The position numbers and the translations under genes were made by a program. Shown here piece by piece: positions 18,220-26,913 of a stretch of DNA of 64,000 nucleotides. The notes under the pieces are model-generated. The model was given only the letters and a program-made list of their open reading frames with translations. It had not been told where the DNA came from and did not search any database. How positions within the stretch are numbered: the stretch's first letter is position 1; each line of letters begins with the position of its first letter. This stretch comes from Pseudofulvimonas gallinarii (lineage in GTDB: Bacteria > Pseudomonadota > Gammaproteobacteria > Xanthomonadales > UBA2363): the NCBI RefSeq assembly GCF_004343305.1, contig NZ_SMAF01000007.1, positions 62,001-126,000 on the forward strand. Reading direction: 5' to 3'.

Positions 18220-19033
18220 TCACGATCCGAGCGCTTCCAGCATCTTGTTGAAACCCACATCGCCCAGGGTCCGTGGCGCCAGAGAGGAGCTGCGCGGATT
18301 GCTGGATACGAACAGACGACCGGCCGCCCTCGCCTCGCGCAATTCGGGCACCGCCGCGTACCACAGGCCTTCGCAGCGCGTGACCACCAGCACGGCACCG
18401 CGGGCGATCGCTCGGCGCACCAGCGCGAAGCTGTACGCCTGGGACGGCAGGCGGACCGAGCCATGCGCGAAGCTCTGCGAGCGGTACGGAAAGAATTCGA
18501 TCGAGCAGACCCGCTGGTCGAGGCGACGCTGTGGATGCAACTGCCGGGCCACGGCTCCCATGCACCGGGACCACCGGCATGCACGCCAAGGGCTGGACGC
18601 GCGACCGCGCGCTGGCCTTCATGCGCGACAACACGGCGCTGTCCGAGCACGAGATCACCACCGAGATCGACCGCTACATCTCGCCTGCGGCCGTGGTGCC
18701 GATGTGCCGATGGCTCTCGTCGCGCAGACTGGCAAGCTGGTCGGGAACGTGCTCGCGGCTGTCAGCCGAAAAGCTGGCGTTCAACTGCAGGATGGCCAGC
18801 GGTGCATCGACCGGACCCAGTCGCGGCTCCGGTGTGTAATCGGGGCGGACCCTGGACGCGTCGCGGCAGGATGACGCATCCGCTCCGCAGGCGGGCCGTC
18901 CACAACGACCCCGGCAGCGCTCGCGCCGCCACTGGTTGAACGCGTGGACATAAGGCGCGTCCTGGGGCAACACGAAGGGCGCCCTGCCAGGCAGCGCCAG
19001 CCACGGATTCGGCAACGTCACCCCGTCCGGCAT
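18220..19033 (-). pseudogene. Disrupted conserved hypothetical gene, split by a DUF885 fragment
   Basis: Two pieces of one apparent gene lie either side of a foreign 110-bp segment. The N-terminal part (19033 to 18683) begins MPDGVTLPNPWLALPGRAPF and includes VLPQDAPYVHAFNQ and DAPLAILQLNASFSA. The C-terminal part (18572 to 18220) contains [46 protein letters not shown] and a normal end, MLEALGS. I believe these belong to one uncharacterised family with the order NPW-LP, LNPGFS, VEYFPYHS, LPSQxYSF. About 25-35 residues of the middle seem to be missing and replaced by the segment at 18573-18682, which puts a stop after GTTAAGEM. The product is almost surely not made. Family recall is from memory. 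Confidence 0.65.
18573..18682 (+). repeat. 110-bp exact copy of part of the DUF885 gene (copy 1)
   Basis: These 110 bases equal the reverse complement of 38596-38705 base for base; identity stops sharply at both ends (18572 C versus T; 18683 G versus C in the sense of the fragment). Read on the plus strand it encodes [19 protein letters not shown] and onward to [10 protein letters not shown], part of DUF885. Here it is out of context, inside another gene and antisense to it. Confidence 0.95.
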
Positions 19034-19045
19034 GGCTGCGGGAGC

Positions 19046-21262
19046 TCAGTCGAGCCGGCGGTCGCGGACGTGGCGGTGGAAGAAGTCGGCGATCGCGCGG
19101 TAAACGTGCGTGCGCATCCACGGCGACGACAGGCCGTGCTTGCCACCCGGATAGGTCATCAGCTCGAACTGGGTGCCGTTCCTCTGCAGGCGGTTCATCA
19201 GCTCGGTGGAGTGGCTGAAGAGCACGTTGTCGTCGGCCATGCCGTGCACCAGCAGCAGCCGCGAGGTCAGGCCGTCGAGGTACGGCCACAGCGCGCTGCG
19301 ATCGTAGCCCTCCGCATTGCGGGCCGGATGGTCGAGGTAGCGTTCGGTGTAGTGCGTGTCGTAGAGCCGCCAGTCGGTCACCGGCGCCACCGCGGCACCG
19401 GCGGCGATGACATCCGAATGCTTGGCCAGCAGCATCAGCGTCATGTAGCCGCCGTAGCTCCAGCCGAACACGCCGATGCGCTGCGGATCGACGAACGGCT
19501 GCGTGCGCAGCCAGTCGATGCCGACGCGCTGGTCGCGCGCCTCGGCTTCGCCCATGTGGCGGTGGATGGCGTCCTCGAACTTCTTTCCGCGGCGGTACAT
19601 GCCGCGGTTGTCGAGGCGGAACACGACGTAGCCCTGGCGCGTCATGTACTGCACGAAGTGGTCGCCCCAGCCCTTGTTGACCAGCTGCACGTGCGGTCCG
19701 CCGTAGTAGTGCACGAACACCGGATAGCGCTTGCCGGTCTCGAAGCCCTGCGGCTTGTACAGCTGGTAATGCAGCGCCTGGCCATCTTCCGCGGTCAGCG
19801 TGCCGAATTCCGGCAGGCTGTGGCCATCCAGGTAGGGCGCGTAGGGATGGCTGTCGTCGAGGGCATTGGCGAGCAGCACCGCGCGCTCGCTGCCATCGTT
19901 GCCGTGGAGGCTCACCCGCGGTGGCTGCGAGGGATTGCTGGCGATGTCGACGTAGATCGCGGCGTTGTCGGCGAACACCGGCGAATGCATGAAGGCCTCG
20001 TCGCTGACCCGGACGACGTCGCCGCCGGCCAGTGGCACGCGGTACACCTGCGCGCCCAGCGCATCCTCGCGGTTGCCGCGGAACCAGACCTGGCCGGCGT
20101 CCTCGTCCACTGCGAGCACGCCGTCGACGACCCATTCGCCGCGCGTCAGCTGGCGCTGGCGGCCACCATCGGCGTCGTGCACGTACAGGTGCCGGAAGCC
20201 GTCGCGCTCGGACGACCACAGGAAACGGCCGTCGCGCAGCGGACGCAGGTCGTCGTGCAGGTTGACCCAGGTGTCGGCCGTTTCCGTGAGCAGGACGCGC
20301 TGGCGGCCGTCACCGGGAACGGCCTCGATGAGTTCCAGGCGGCGCTGGTCGCGGCTCTGGCGCTGGAACCAGACGGCGCCGCCGTCGGCACGCCAGTTCA
20401 CGCGGGCGAGGTAGATGTCGGTGCTCGGTCCAAGGTCGATCCAGGTGGTGGACGGCGCCGGGTCATCGACGGCAATGACGCCCAGGCGGACATCGGCATT
20501 GTTCCCGCCAGCCGCCGGATAGCGCTGTTCGATGATGTCGACCGAACCGGCCTGGATCTCGAAGCGGCGCTGCATCGGCACGCGTGCCTCGTCGACGCGC
20601 ACGTAGGCGATGCGCGTACCGTCCGGCGACCACCAGTAGCCGCGGTGCCGGTCCATTTCCTCCTGGGCGATGAACTCGGCGACCGCATTGCTGACCGGTC
20701 CACCACCGTCTTCCGTCAGGGCGCGGATGCGGCCGTCGGCGATGGTGGCCACGTGCAGGTTCTGGTTGCGCACGAAGGCGACGTGGCGGCCGTCGGGCGC
20801 GATGAAGGCGTCGGTGACGAAGCCGTCGCCGGCATCGGCGAGCTTGCGTGCCGGGCCGTCCGGCAGCGGGTAGTGATAGAGCGATCCGTCAAGCGGAAAC
20901 AGCAGTGCGCTGCCGTCCGGTGCCCAGCCGTAGTCGACGATGCCGCTGAGGGCTGCGATGCGCAGGCGCTCGCGGCGCGCGGCCTCCCCGGCCGAGAGCT
21001 CGGCGGCGCCGGAGAGGGCGTCGGCATCGACCAGACGCCGGGTTTCACCCGATTCCAGGTGGTATTCCCAAAGGTCCTGGCGGTTCTGGTCGTCTTCGCG
21101 GCCGCGCAGGAAGGTGACGCGGCTGCCATCGGGCGCCACCTTCAGGCCACGCAGGCTGGGGCCGGCCAGCGGTGGATCGGCGAACAGCCGTTCAATGGTG
21201 AGTTCCGCGGCGGTGGCGGACAGCGACAGGCCGAGGGTCATGGCGGCAAGCAGGAGGCGCAT
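19046..21262 (-). CDS. S9 family peptidase, dipeptidyl peptidase IV-like
   Basis: 738 residues with a signal peptide (MRLLLAAMTLGLSLSATAAE). Residues about 40-480 form the S9B beta-propeller, with repeated blades such as WSPDGTRIAYVRVDE; the C-terminal alpha/beta hydrolase domain carries the triad Ser602 (GWSYGGYM), Asp677/678 (HGMADDNV) and His709 (GGKHGLSS). The Glu pair that binds the peptide N-terminus in DPP-IV has a candidate in EFIAQEEMDRHRGYWW. The enzyme should release X-Pro or X-Ala dipeptides in the periplasm. It stands alone and ends 12 bases before the broken gene. Its start context is shared with the DUF885 gene. Confidence 0.93.
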   Translation of the reverse strand: MRLLLAAMTLGLSLSATAAELTIERLFADPPLAGPSLRGLKVAPDGSRVTFLRGREDDQNRQDLWEYHLESGETRRLVDADALSGAAELSAGEAARRERLRIAALSGIVDYGWAPDGSALLFPLDGSLYHYPLPDGPARKLADAGDGFVTDAFIAPDGRHVAFVRNQNLHVATIADGRIRALTEDGGGPVSNAVAEFIAQEEMDRHRGYWWSPDGTRIAYVRVDEARVPMQRRFEIQAGSVDIIEQRYPAAGGNNADVRLGVIAVDDPAPSTTWIDLGPSTDIYLARVNWRADGGAVWFQRQSRDQRRLELIEAVPGDGRQRVLLTETADTWVNLHDDLRPLRDGRFLWSSERDGFRHLYVHDADGGRQRQLTRGEWVVDGVLAVDEDAGQVWFRGNREDALGAQVYRVPLAGGDVVRVSDEAFMHSPVFADNAAIYVDIASNPSQPPRVSLHGNDGSERAVLLANALDDSHPYAPYLDGHSLPEFGTLTAEDGQALHYQLYKPQGFETGKRYPVFVHYYGGPHVQLVNKGWGDHFVQYMTRQGYVVFRLDNRGMYRRGKKFEDAIHRHMGEAEARDQRVGIDWLRTQPFVDPQRIGVFGWSYGGYMTLMLLAKHSDVIAAGAAVAPVTDWRLYDTHYTERYLDHPARNAEGYDRSALWPYLDGLTSRLLLVHGMADDNVLFSHSTELMNRLQRNGTQFELMTYPGGKHGLSSPWMRTHVYRAIADFFHRHVRDRRLD

Positions 21263-21348
21263 GGCGGATTCCGGTGTGGATCAGACCTTTGCAGCCTGAC
21301 GCGTTCGCCGCGCAGTCTCAAGGGGTCCGCTCGCCGGTGCGCCGCGAC

Positions 21349-23100
21349 TCAGAGGATCGGCACCATCGGTGCGCCGAAAGCGGCCACCAGGCGCGCCCGG
21401 ATGCGCGCCAGGACATTTTCGACGCCGGGGAAATCACCGACGTCTTCATGGCAGCGGTAGAAATCCGGATGCTCGCGTGCCAGTGGCGGACAGCCCTCCA
21501 CCGGCTGGAAGCTGCTCGCATAGCGGAATGGCCACAGGTCGAACACCGGCAGCGCCGAGGAAATGTTCTCCAGCGTGCGGCTGAGCCAGTAAACCGGCAT
21601 CGGGCCGCGTTCGCGCGGGGCGATGATCCAGCTGTTCGCCGGCTCCATGTCACGTTCGATCAGCTGCGCCAGTTCGGCGGCGAAGCCGGTGTCCTCGATG
21701 ATCACCGCCGCTTCGGTGTTGAAACGGTCGGAACGCGGGTCGAAGTTGTGCGTGCCGACCAGGGCGATGCGGCGGTCGACGACGGCGCTCTTGCCGTGCA
21801 GGCTGACGCGGGGCGGCTGTCCCGGGTCTTCGGCCTCGATGATCCGCGGCCAGTGCGCCGGGTCCGGGCGCATCTCGTAGATCTGGAAGCCGAGCTCGCG
21901 CAGGTAGCGCTTCTTGTATTTGTAGGACAGCGCGTACACCGGATAGGCGTCGGTGGCCGCCAGGCTGTTCGTCGACACGCGCACGCGCATGTCCGGATGG
22001 TCGAGCTGGTGCTGCCGGAACAGCTCCCGCGAAGTGCGATCCAGCACCAGGTAGGGCGTCTGCAGCAGGACTTCCTTCTGCGCACCCGTGAACAGCTCGC
22101 GGATGGCGAGGCTGGCGGCATTGGCTTCCGGACGGCGCGAACCGATCTTGGAAGGCAGGTCGGCGACGAAACGCAGCTTTTCGACCGTGCGCATTGGCGC
22201 GATGAAGCGGGCCTGCACCAGCTCCACGTCGTTGGCATCGGCAACGAGTCCGCGCAGCCGCGCGGCGACCGGCGATGCCGGATCGGGCAGGTGGGCCAGC
22301 GCGCCGTCGCCTTCGTCGCCGCGCAGCAGGGTGCGGCCTACGTCGGCCAGGTGCGCGACACGCGACGCGTGGCGATGCCGCCAGAAGCGTTCGAAGGAAC
22401 CCAGCATGTCGGCGGTGGCCGGCCCGAGCACCAGGACTTCGCGATCGTAGTAGGCGAAGTCCGCTTTGAGGTCGTAGTAGCTGTCGCGGTAATTGCGGCC
22501 GCCGATGATCGCCAGCCGGCCGTCGATGGCGAACAGCTTGTTGTGCATGCGCTGGTTGAAGCGGCGGAAACAGCACAGTCCGCTGGCCAGGTATTCCCAG
22601 GCCTGCGTTCGTGCTTCGCGGAACGTCGGATTGAAATAGCGTAGCTGGAAGTTGGGATGCGCCAGCGCCAGCTGTGCCAGGCGGTCGACCTGGTTGAACG
22701 AGAAGAGCTGGTCAACGAGCACGCGCACGCGCACGCCGCGGCGCGCCGCCGCCAGCAGTTCGCCGATCAGCACTTCGGAGCTGGCGTCGTCCTGGAAGAT
22801 GAAGGTCTGGACGTCGATGCTTTCGCGCGCGGCGCGGACCAGGTGCAGGCGCAGGCGCAGCGCGTCGGCGCCGCGGTTGAGGATGAGCACGCGGTGCCTG
22901 CCGTCGTCGGCGTCCATCAGCGCATGGAAGGGCGACGGCATCGCCTGGCAGTGCTGGCCATCGCCACAGTCGCGGCTCTGCGCGTGGGCTTCGCTCACAC
23001 GGGCATCGACCTGGGCCCGCCTGGCGGGACCCAGGGCACAGCCGGCAAGCACGATGAGCATCGACGCCGCCAGCAGGAGGCGTCGCACGGGCACGTCCAC
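21349..23100 (-). CDS. Phospholipase D family lipoprotein (ClsC-like)
   Basis: About 583 residues if GTG 23100 is used; GTG 23094 and 23088 are alternatives, and none has a strong Shine-Dalgarno sequence. The N-terminus VRRLLLAASMLIVLAGCALG is a lipoprotein signal with a lipobox Cys. Two intact HKD motifs are visible, HNKLFAID followed by GGRNYRD, and HGKSAVVD followed by GTHNFDPRSD. This two-HKD layout with a long C-terminus matches cardiolipin synthase C/YmdC-type proteins, which condense phosphatidylglycerol with another phospholipid. A lipoprotein anchor would place it at the periplasmic face, which differs from E. coli ClsC; substrate is inferred. It begins 5 bases after the sixA stop. 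Confidence 0.85.
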   Translation of the reverse strand: MDVPVRRLLLAASMLIVLAGCALGPARRAQVDARVSEAHAQSRDCGDGQHCQAMPSPFHALMDADDGRHRVLILNRGADALRLRLHLVRAARESIDVQTFIFQDDASSEVLIGELLAAARRGVRVRVLVDQLFSFNQVDRLAQLALAHPNFQLRYFNPTFREARTQAWEYLASGLCCFRRFNQRMHNKLFAIDGRLAIIGGRNYRDSYYDLKADFAYYDREVLVLGPATADMLGSFERFWRHRHASRVAHLADVGRTLLRGDEGDGALAHLPDPASPVAARLRGLVADANDVELVQARFIAPMRTVEKLRFVADLPSKIGSRRPEANAASLAIRELFTGAQKEVLLQTPYLVLDRTSRELFRQHQLDHPDMRVRVSTNSLAATDAYPVYALSYKYKKRYLRELGFQIYEMRPDPAHWPRIIEAEDPGQPPRVSLHGKSAVVDRRIALVGTHNFDPRSDRFNTEAAVIIEDTGFAAELAQLIERDMEPANSWIIAPRERGPMPVYWLSRTLENISSALPVFDLWPFRYASSFQPVEGCPPLAREHPDFYRCHEDVGDFPGVENVLARIRARLVAAFGAPMVPIL

Positions 23101-23105
23101 GAAAC

Positions 23106-23579
23106 TCAGGGCGCCCAGTGGTCGAGCAGGCGGCCGCTGCCGCGCAAGGGGCGCGCCGGGCGGTCCGGGATGGTGAGGCGGGCGTGGGCGCAGGTCATCA
23201 TGGCCGGTGCGCGTGGACCGGTCAGGTAGACCAGCAGGTCCTGCAGTCCGGGATTGTGCCCAATCAGGACGGCGTGGCCGGCAAGCTGCTGGACCTCCGC
23301 GATCAGGTCGAGCAGCGTCTCCAGGTCGGCTTCGTACAGCCGCGGCTCGTCGACGGCGCGGCTGGTGAAGTCGTAGCCAAGGGCGCCGAGGGTCGCCCGC
23401 GTCCGCGCGGCCGGCGAACACCAGACGCGGTCCGGAAAGGTGCCGCGATCGCGCAGCCGCTCGCCCAGGATCAGCACCTGGCGCTGCCCCAGCGGCGAAA
23501 GTTCGCGTTCGATGTCGCTGCCACCCGGATCCTTGTTCCGGGCGTCGGCGTGTCGGATGAGCTCGAGCTGTAGGGCCAT
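23106..23579 (-). CDS. sixA: Histidine phosphatase family protein, SixA-like
   Basis: 157 residues. It has the RHG-type motif as LIRHADARN at residues 7-15, SPLGQRQ, the second arginine in VWCSPAARTRATL, and the second histidine in LIGHNPGLQDL. SixA removes phosphate from histidine of phosphorelay or PTSNtr proteins. The size and the ELSPLGQRQ context fit SixA rather than phosphoglycerate mutase. It is probably cotranscribed with the downstream phospholipase D-like gene. Confidence 0.85.
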   Translation of the reverse strand: MALQLELIRHADARNKDPGGSDIERELSPLGQRQVLILGERLRDRGTFPDRVWCSPAARTRATLGALGYDFTSRAVDEPRLYEADLETLLDLIAEVQQLAGHAVLIGHNPGLQDLLVYLTGPRAPAMMTCAHARLTIPDRPARPLRGSGRLLDHWAP

Positions 23580-23969
23580 AACTCTGCCCGCAGGCGGTCG
23601 TCAGGGTTGTAAAGGGCGGCTAGTAGCGCATACCGGGCATTCCGGCGCAACCGGGCCGCACAAGTGTTGACAATCCGGCACGGCACCGCCGCCGTTTCCG
23701 GGGACGTTCCGGGACCGGGTCCGGACCGCGCCCAGGTCGACCGGAAGGGTGTTTTCCCGCCTGCGCTGCAATGCGTCAGGGCGGCGATGATACAGGTACG
23801 ACGCAGACATCCCCACCCGGACGGGACCACACGCGCCACCCGCGCCGCAGATGGAGGTAACCCGGCCTTGCGCGACGATGCCGTTGGCAGGATGGACCGC
23901 CTGGTCCGCGCTTCGACCAGGCCACCAGGCCGGTGGCTCAGGCCGCCCGCAGCCCGTGCCGTGCGCGCC
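23580..23969. other. Non-coding gap between parA-like gene and sixA
   Basis: 390 bases with no supported gene on either strand. It should contain the minus-strand sixA promoter and the end of the parA-like transcript. TTGACA occurs at 23665-23670 on the plus strand but has no plus-strand gene to serve. Confidence 0.5.
23901..23937 (-). terminator. Inverted repeats downstream of the parA-like gene
   Basis: GCCACC-AGGCC-GGTGGC (23921-23937) and CTGGTC-N8-GACCAG (23901-23920) lie 33-69 bases past the stop on the minus strand. There is no clear T-run, so terminator function is tentative. Confidence 0.3.
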
Positions 23970-24599
23970 TCAGGCCAGCCAGCGCAACAGTTTCCGGTAA
24001 TCCTGCTGGCGTTCCTGGGCGACCTGGCTGTGGTAGTCGAACAGCCCCTTGCCCATGGTGGCGCTGAGCAGGTAGGCCTGGGTGTCACGGATCTGGGCGA
24101 GCAGCGGGAAAGGCTGACTGGACAGGCGTTCGACGGCGGTGCGGGCGGAAACCGTGTCGGAACGCACGCGGTTGAGCACCAGCCCGACCTCGACACGGCC
24201 GGAGGCCACCAGCGGCAGCGCCGCCAAATCGGCGAGGAAGCGCTCGGTGGCATCCAGGTCGATCACCGACGGCAGGACGGGCACGACCACCCGGTCGCCC
24301 TTCGCCAGCAGCTTGCCGAGATCGTCGGCATCCATGCCCGCGGGCGTATCGACCAGCAGGTAATCGATCCCGGCGGGGGGCTGGAACGCCTCCAGGCGCT
24401 TGATCCGGCGCAGCACCACCCATTCCAGCGGCGCGGCGTCGCCAGGCCGTCGTTCGCACCAGGCGGCCGTGGACAGCTGTGGATCGCAGTCCGCCAGCAG
24501 CACGCGCTTGTTGCGGTTGGCGAGTGCCACGGCCAAGTTGACGGTCAAGGTGCTCTTGCCGGCGCCACCCTTGCTGTTGGCGAGGAATACCCGTTTCAT
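23970..24599 (-). CDS. ParA/MinD-family ATPase
   Basis: 209 residues. The deviant Walker A motif KGGAGKST is at residues 10-17, with the signature lysine at the start; LLVDTPAGMD is the switch II/Walker B region, and LLADCDPQLST is also typical. The protein is short, with no N-terminal DNA-binding extension, so it resembles orphan ParA ATPases that position chemotaxis clusters, pili or other cargo rather than a full partition protein. No parB or parS is visible nearby. It is downstream of, and in the same direction as, the cca operon but 93 bases away. Confidence 0.88.
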   Translation of the reverse strand: MKRVFLANSKGGAGKSTLTVNLAVALANRNKRVLLADCDPQLSTAAWCERRPGDAAPLEWVVLRRIKRLEAFQPPAGIDYLLVDTPAGMDADDLGKLLAKGDRVVVPVLPSVIDLDATERFLADLAALPLVASGRVEVGLVLNRVRSDTVSARTAVERLSSQPFPLLAQIRDTQAYLLSATMGKGLFDYHSQVAQERQQDYRKLLRWLA

Positions 24600-24692
24600 G
24601 GCCCCTCCCGCGTGCGAATTCCCGGCGATTATGCCGCACGGGGGCGGGATGTCGAGCCGGACCGGCCGGCGGCCGGGCCGGCACGGCCGGAT

Positions 24693-25970
24693 TCAGCGCG
24701 CCCCGGCGTGGGCCAGGGCGGCAACCGCGGCCACGCGCGCGGAGCGCACGCGGTCGGCGATGGCGGGGCCGTCGAGGCCGGGCCCGGCCAACGCTCGCGC
24801 ATCGACCGCGCTCGCCGCCTCCAGCGCGCGGGCCAGGCGCTGCGCCTGCGGATAGGCGTGGTCACGGAAACCCTCGCGGCCGCGCTTGTCGGCTTCACAG
24901 GCCAGCAGGAAGCGGCGGAAGCGCTCCGGCCGGCGGAACGCATCGAGGCGACCCAGCAGGTCGACGATCGTCGTCGGCCGCAGCTCCAGGGCGCGGTGGC
25001 ATTCCAGGTGGTGGCGGCAGACCAGACGGGCCAGGTCGCCATGCTCGCGCGACACCTTCAGCCGGGCGTTCACCGCATCGACCAGCGGCACGCCGGCGTG
25101 CTCGTGGCCGATATGCGAGGGCAGCAGCGAAGGGTCGGTGGCGCCCTTGCCGAGGTCGTGCAGCAGGGCGGCGTAACCGACCACGCTGTCGCCGGGCGCC
25201 AGTTGCGCGGCCATGTCGCTGACCAGCTCCTGGTGGCGACCGGTATCCACTTCCGGATGGTATTCGGCGCGCTGCGGCACGCCATAGAGGCGGTCGACCT
25301 CCGGCAGCAGCACGGCCAGCGCCCCGCAGTCGCGCAGCACGCGCAGGAACGCCGAGGGCGTCGCTTCGCCGAGCGCGCGTTCCATCTCCGCCCAGACCCG
25401 TTCCGGCACCAGGTGGTCGAGTTCGCCATCGGCGACCATGGCGCGCATCAGCACCTGCGTTTCCGGCGCGACGGTGAAGCCCAGGCCAGCGAAGCGCGCC
25501 GCGAAACGGGCGATGCGCAGGACCCGGACCGGGTCCTCGACGAACGCCGGCGAGACATGGCGCAGCACCCGGGCCTGGAGGTCGGCGCGGCCGCCGAACG
25601 GATCGATGATCCGGCCCTGCGCGTCTTCGGCGATGGCATTGATGGTCAGGTCGCGGCGGCGCAGGTCGTCCTCCAGCGTCACCGAGGGGTCGGCATCGAC
25701 GACAAATCCGCGATAGCCGCGGCCGGACTTGCGTTCCGTCCGTGCCAGCGCGTATTCGGCATGCGTCTGCGGGTGCAGGAACACCGGGAAGTCGCGTCCG
25801 ACGGCACGGAAGCCGAGCGCGTGCATTGCCGCCTGGCTGGCGCCGACGACGACGAAGTCCTCGTCACCCGGCGCGCGGCCGAGCAGGCGGTCGCGCACGG
25901 CGCCGCCGACGCGGTAGGTGGCAAAGGACCCGGCGGTTGGAAACGGCAGGGCCGGCTGCGCTTCGGCCAT
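24693..25970 (-). CDS. cca: CCA tRNA nucleotidyltransferase (multifunctional, with HD domain)
   Basis: 425 residues from ATG 25970, one base after the upstream gene's stop. The nucleotidyltransferase core has [14 protein letters not shown] and the metal-binding pair in GDEDFVVVG. The arm [33 protein letters not shown] and [12 protein letters not shown] are characteristic of the gammaproteobacterial class II enzyme. The C-terminal HD phosphohydrolase domain is present ([19 protein letters not shown]). The enzyme adds or repairs the tRNA 3' CCA. Last gene of the slt, NDUFA9-like, cca operon. Confidence 0.93.
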   Translation of the reverse strand: MAEAQPALPFPTAGSFATYRVGGAVRDRLLGRAPGDEDFVVVGASQAAMHALGFRAVGRDFPVFLHPQTHAEYALARTERKSGRGYRGFVVDADPSVTLEDDLRRRDLTINAIAEDAQGRIIDPFGGRADLQARVLRHVSPAFVEDPVRVLRIARFAARFAGLGFTVAPETQVLMRAMVADGELDHLVPERVWAEMERALGEATPSAFLRVLRDCGALAVLLPEVDRLYGVPQRAEYHPEVDTGRHQELVSDMAAQLAPGDSVVGYAALLHDLGKGATDPSLLPSHIGHEHAGVPLVDAVNARLKVSREHGDLARLVCRHHLECHRALELRPTTIVDLLGRLDAFRRPERFRRFLLACEADKRGREGFRDHAYPQAQRLARALEAASAVDARALAGPGLDGPAIADRVRSARVAAVAALAHAGAR

Positions 25971-25971
25971 G

Positions 25972-26913
25972 TCAGCGCAGGGTGTCACCGCGGCAGCGGT
26001 CCAGCCGCGACTGGTGGCGCCCGCCGGCGAGCAGGTCGGGCACGATCGCCGCGACTGGCGTCGGCACGATGCCGAGGACGGCCAGGCCATCGCGCGTGCC
26101 CACCGAATCCAGTTTCAGCGAGCGGAAGTTGTCGCTGGAGATCGGCTTGCCCGGCAGCAGGTCGCCGAACTGCGCCTGCAACCAGCCCAGCGCGTCCGGC
26201 AGGCCGATGATCCAGCGCCGGCGCCCGGTCCAGCGCGCGGTGTCCTCGACGATGCGGCGCAGGCTCATCACTTCCGGCCCGAACAGCTCGAAGGTTTCCC
26301 CGGCCGTCGGTGGCTGCAGCAGGCAGCGCGTGATCGCCTCGGCGACATCATCGACGAACACCGGCGCGAACTTCGCCTGCGCACGCGCCAGCGGCAGCAT
26401 CGGCAGCAGGCGCAGCAGGCGGGCGAAGCGCGTGTAGAGGCCATCGCCGCGGCCGAAGACCACGCTCGGGCGGACGATGGTCCAGGCCAGGCCGCTCTGC
26501 CGGACCAGCGTTTCGGCTTCACCGCGTGTGCGCAGGTAGTGACTCTCGCCTTCGCCGGCACGCAGTGCGCTCATCTGCACCAGGCGCTGCACGCCGGCGC
26601 GCCTGGAGGCGGCGATCACGTCCCGCGTCAGGTCGACATGCGCCTTCTGGAAGCCCTTGCCGCTGTAGCCACGCTCGTTGAGGATGCCGATCAGGTTGAC
26701 GACGGCACCGGCTCCGGCGAAGGCCGCATCCAGTCCGGCCGTCGAATACGGATCGACGCCCGGCACTTCGACGCCGGGCAGCAGGCGCAGGTCGCGATGC
26801 AGGTTCGGATTGCGACTGGGAACGCGCACGCGCAGCCCGCGCCCGACCAGCGTCGCGACCAGCCGGCGGCCGACGAAGCCGGTTCCGCCGAGGACGACCA
26901 CCGGCCCGTTCAT
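25972..26913 (-). CDS. NDUFA9-like NAD(P)-binding SDR (atypical extended SDR)
   Basis: 313 residues. The N-terminal [10 protein letters not shown] at residues 9-18 is the dinucleotide site; [31 protein letters not shown] and FVDDVAEAI are typical of the NDUFA9/complex I 39-kDa subunit-like family, in which the usual catalytic Tyr-x3-Lys is not conserved. Bacterial members are of uncertain function, possibly quinone-pathway or sugar-nucleotide related. It overlaps the slt stop by ATGA and is followed by cca after one base, so all three are likely one transcript. Confidence 0.85.
   Translation of the reverse strand: MNGPVVVLGGTGFVGRRLVATLVGRGLRVRVPSRNPNLHRDLRLLPGVEVPGVDPYSTAGLDAAFAGAGAVVNLIGILNERGYSGKGFQKAHVDLTRDVIAASRRAGVQRLVQMSALRAGEGESHYLRTRGEAETLVRQSGLAWTIVRPSVVFGRGDGLYTRFARLLRLLPMLPLARAQAKFAPVFVDDVAEAITRCLLQPPTAGETFELFGPEVMSLRRIVEDTARWTGRRRWIIGLPDALGWLQAQFGDLLPGKPISSDNFRSLKLDSVGTRDGLAVLGIVPTPVAAIVPDLLAGGRHQSRLDRCRGDTLR

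Noticed and set aside
18531-18839. Short plus-strand frame containing the DUF885-like segment
   Set aside because: Only the 110-bp duplicated part resembles a protein; the flanks are antisense to the broken gene, so it is not a functional gene.
23664-26210. 848-codon open frame on the plus strand
   Set aside because: Antisense to the ParA-like gene and cca, whose motifs and signals are convincing; no recognisable domain in the long frame.
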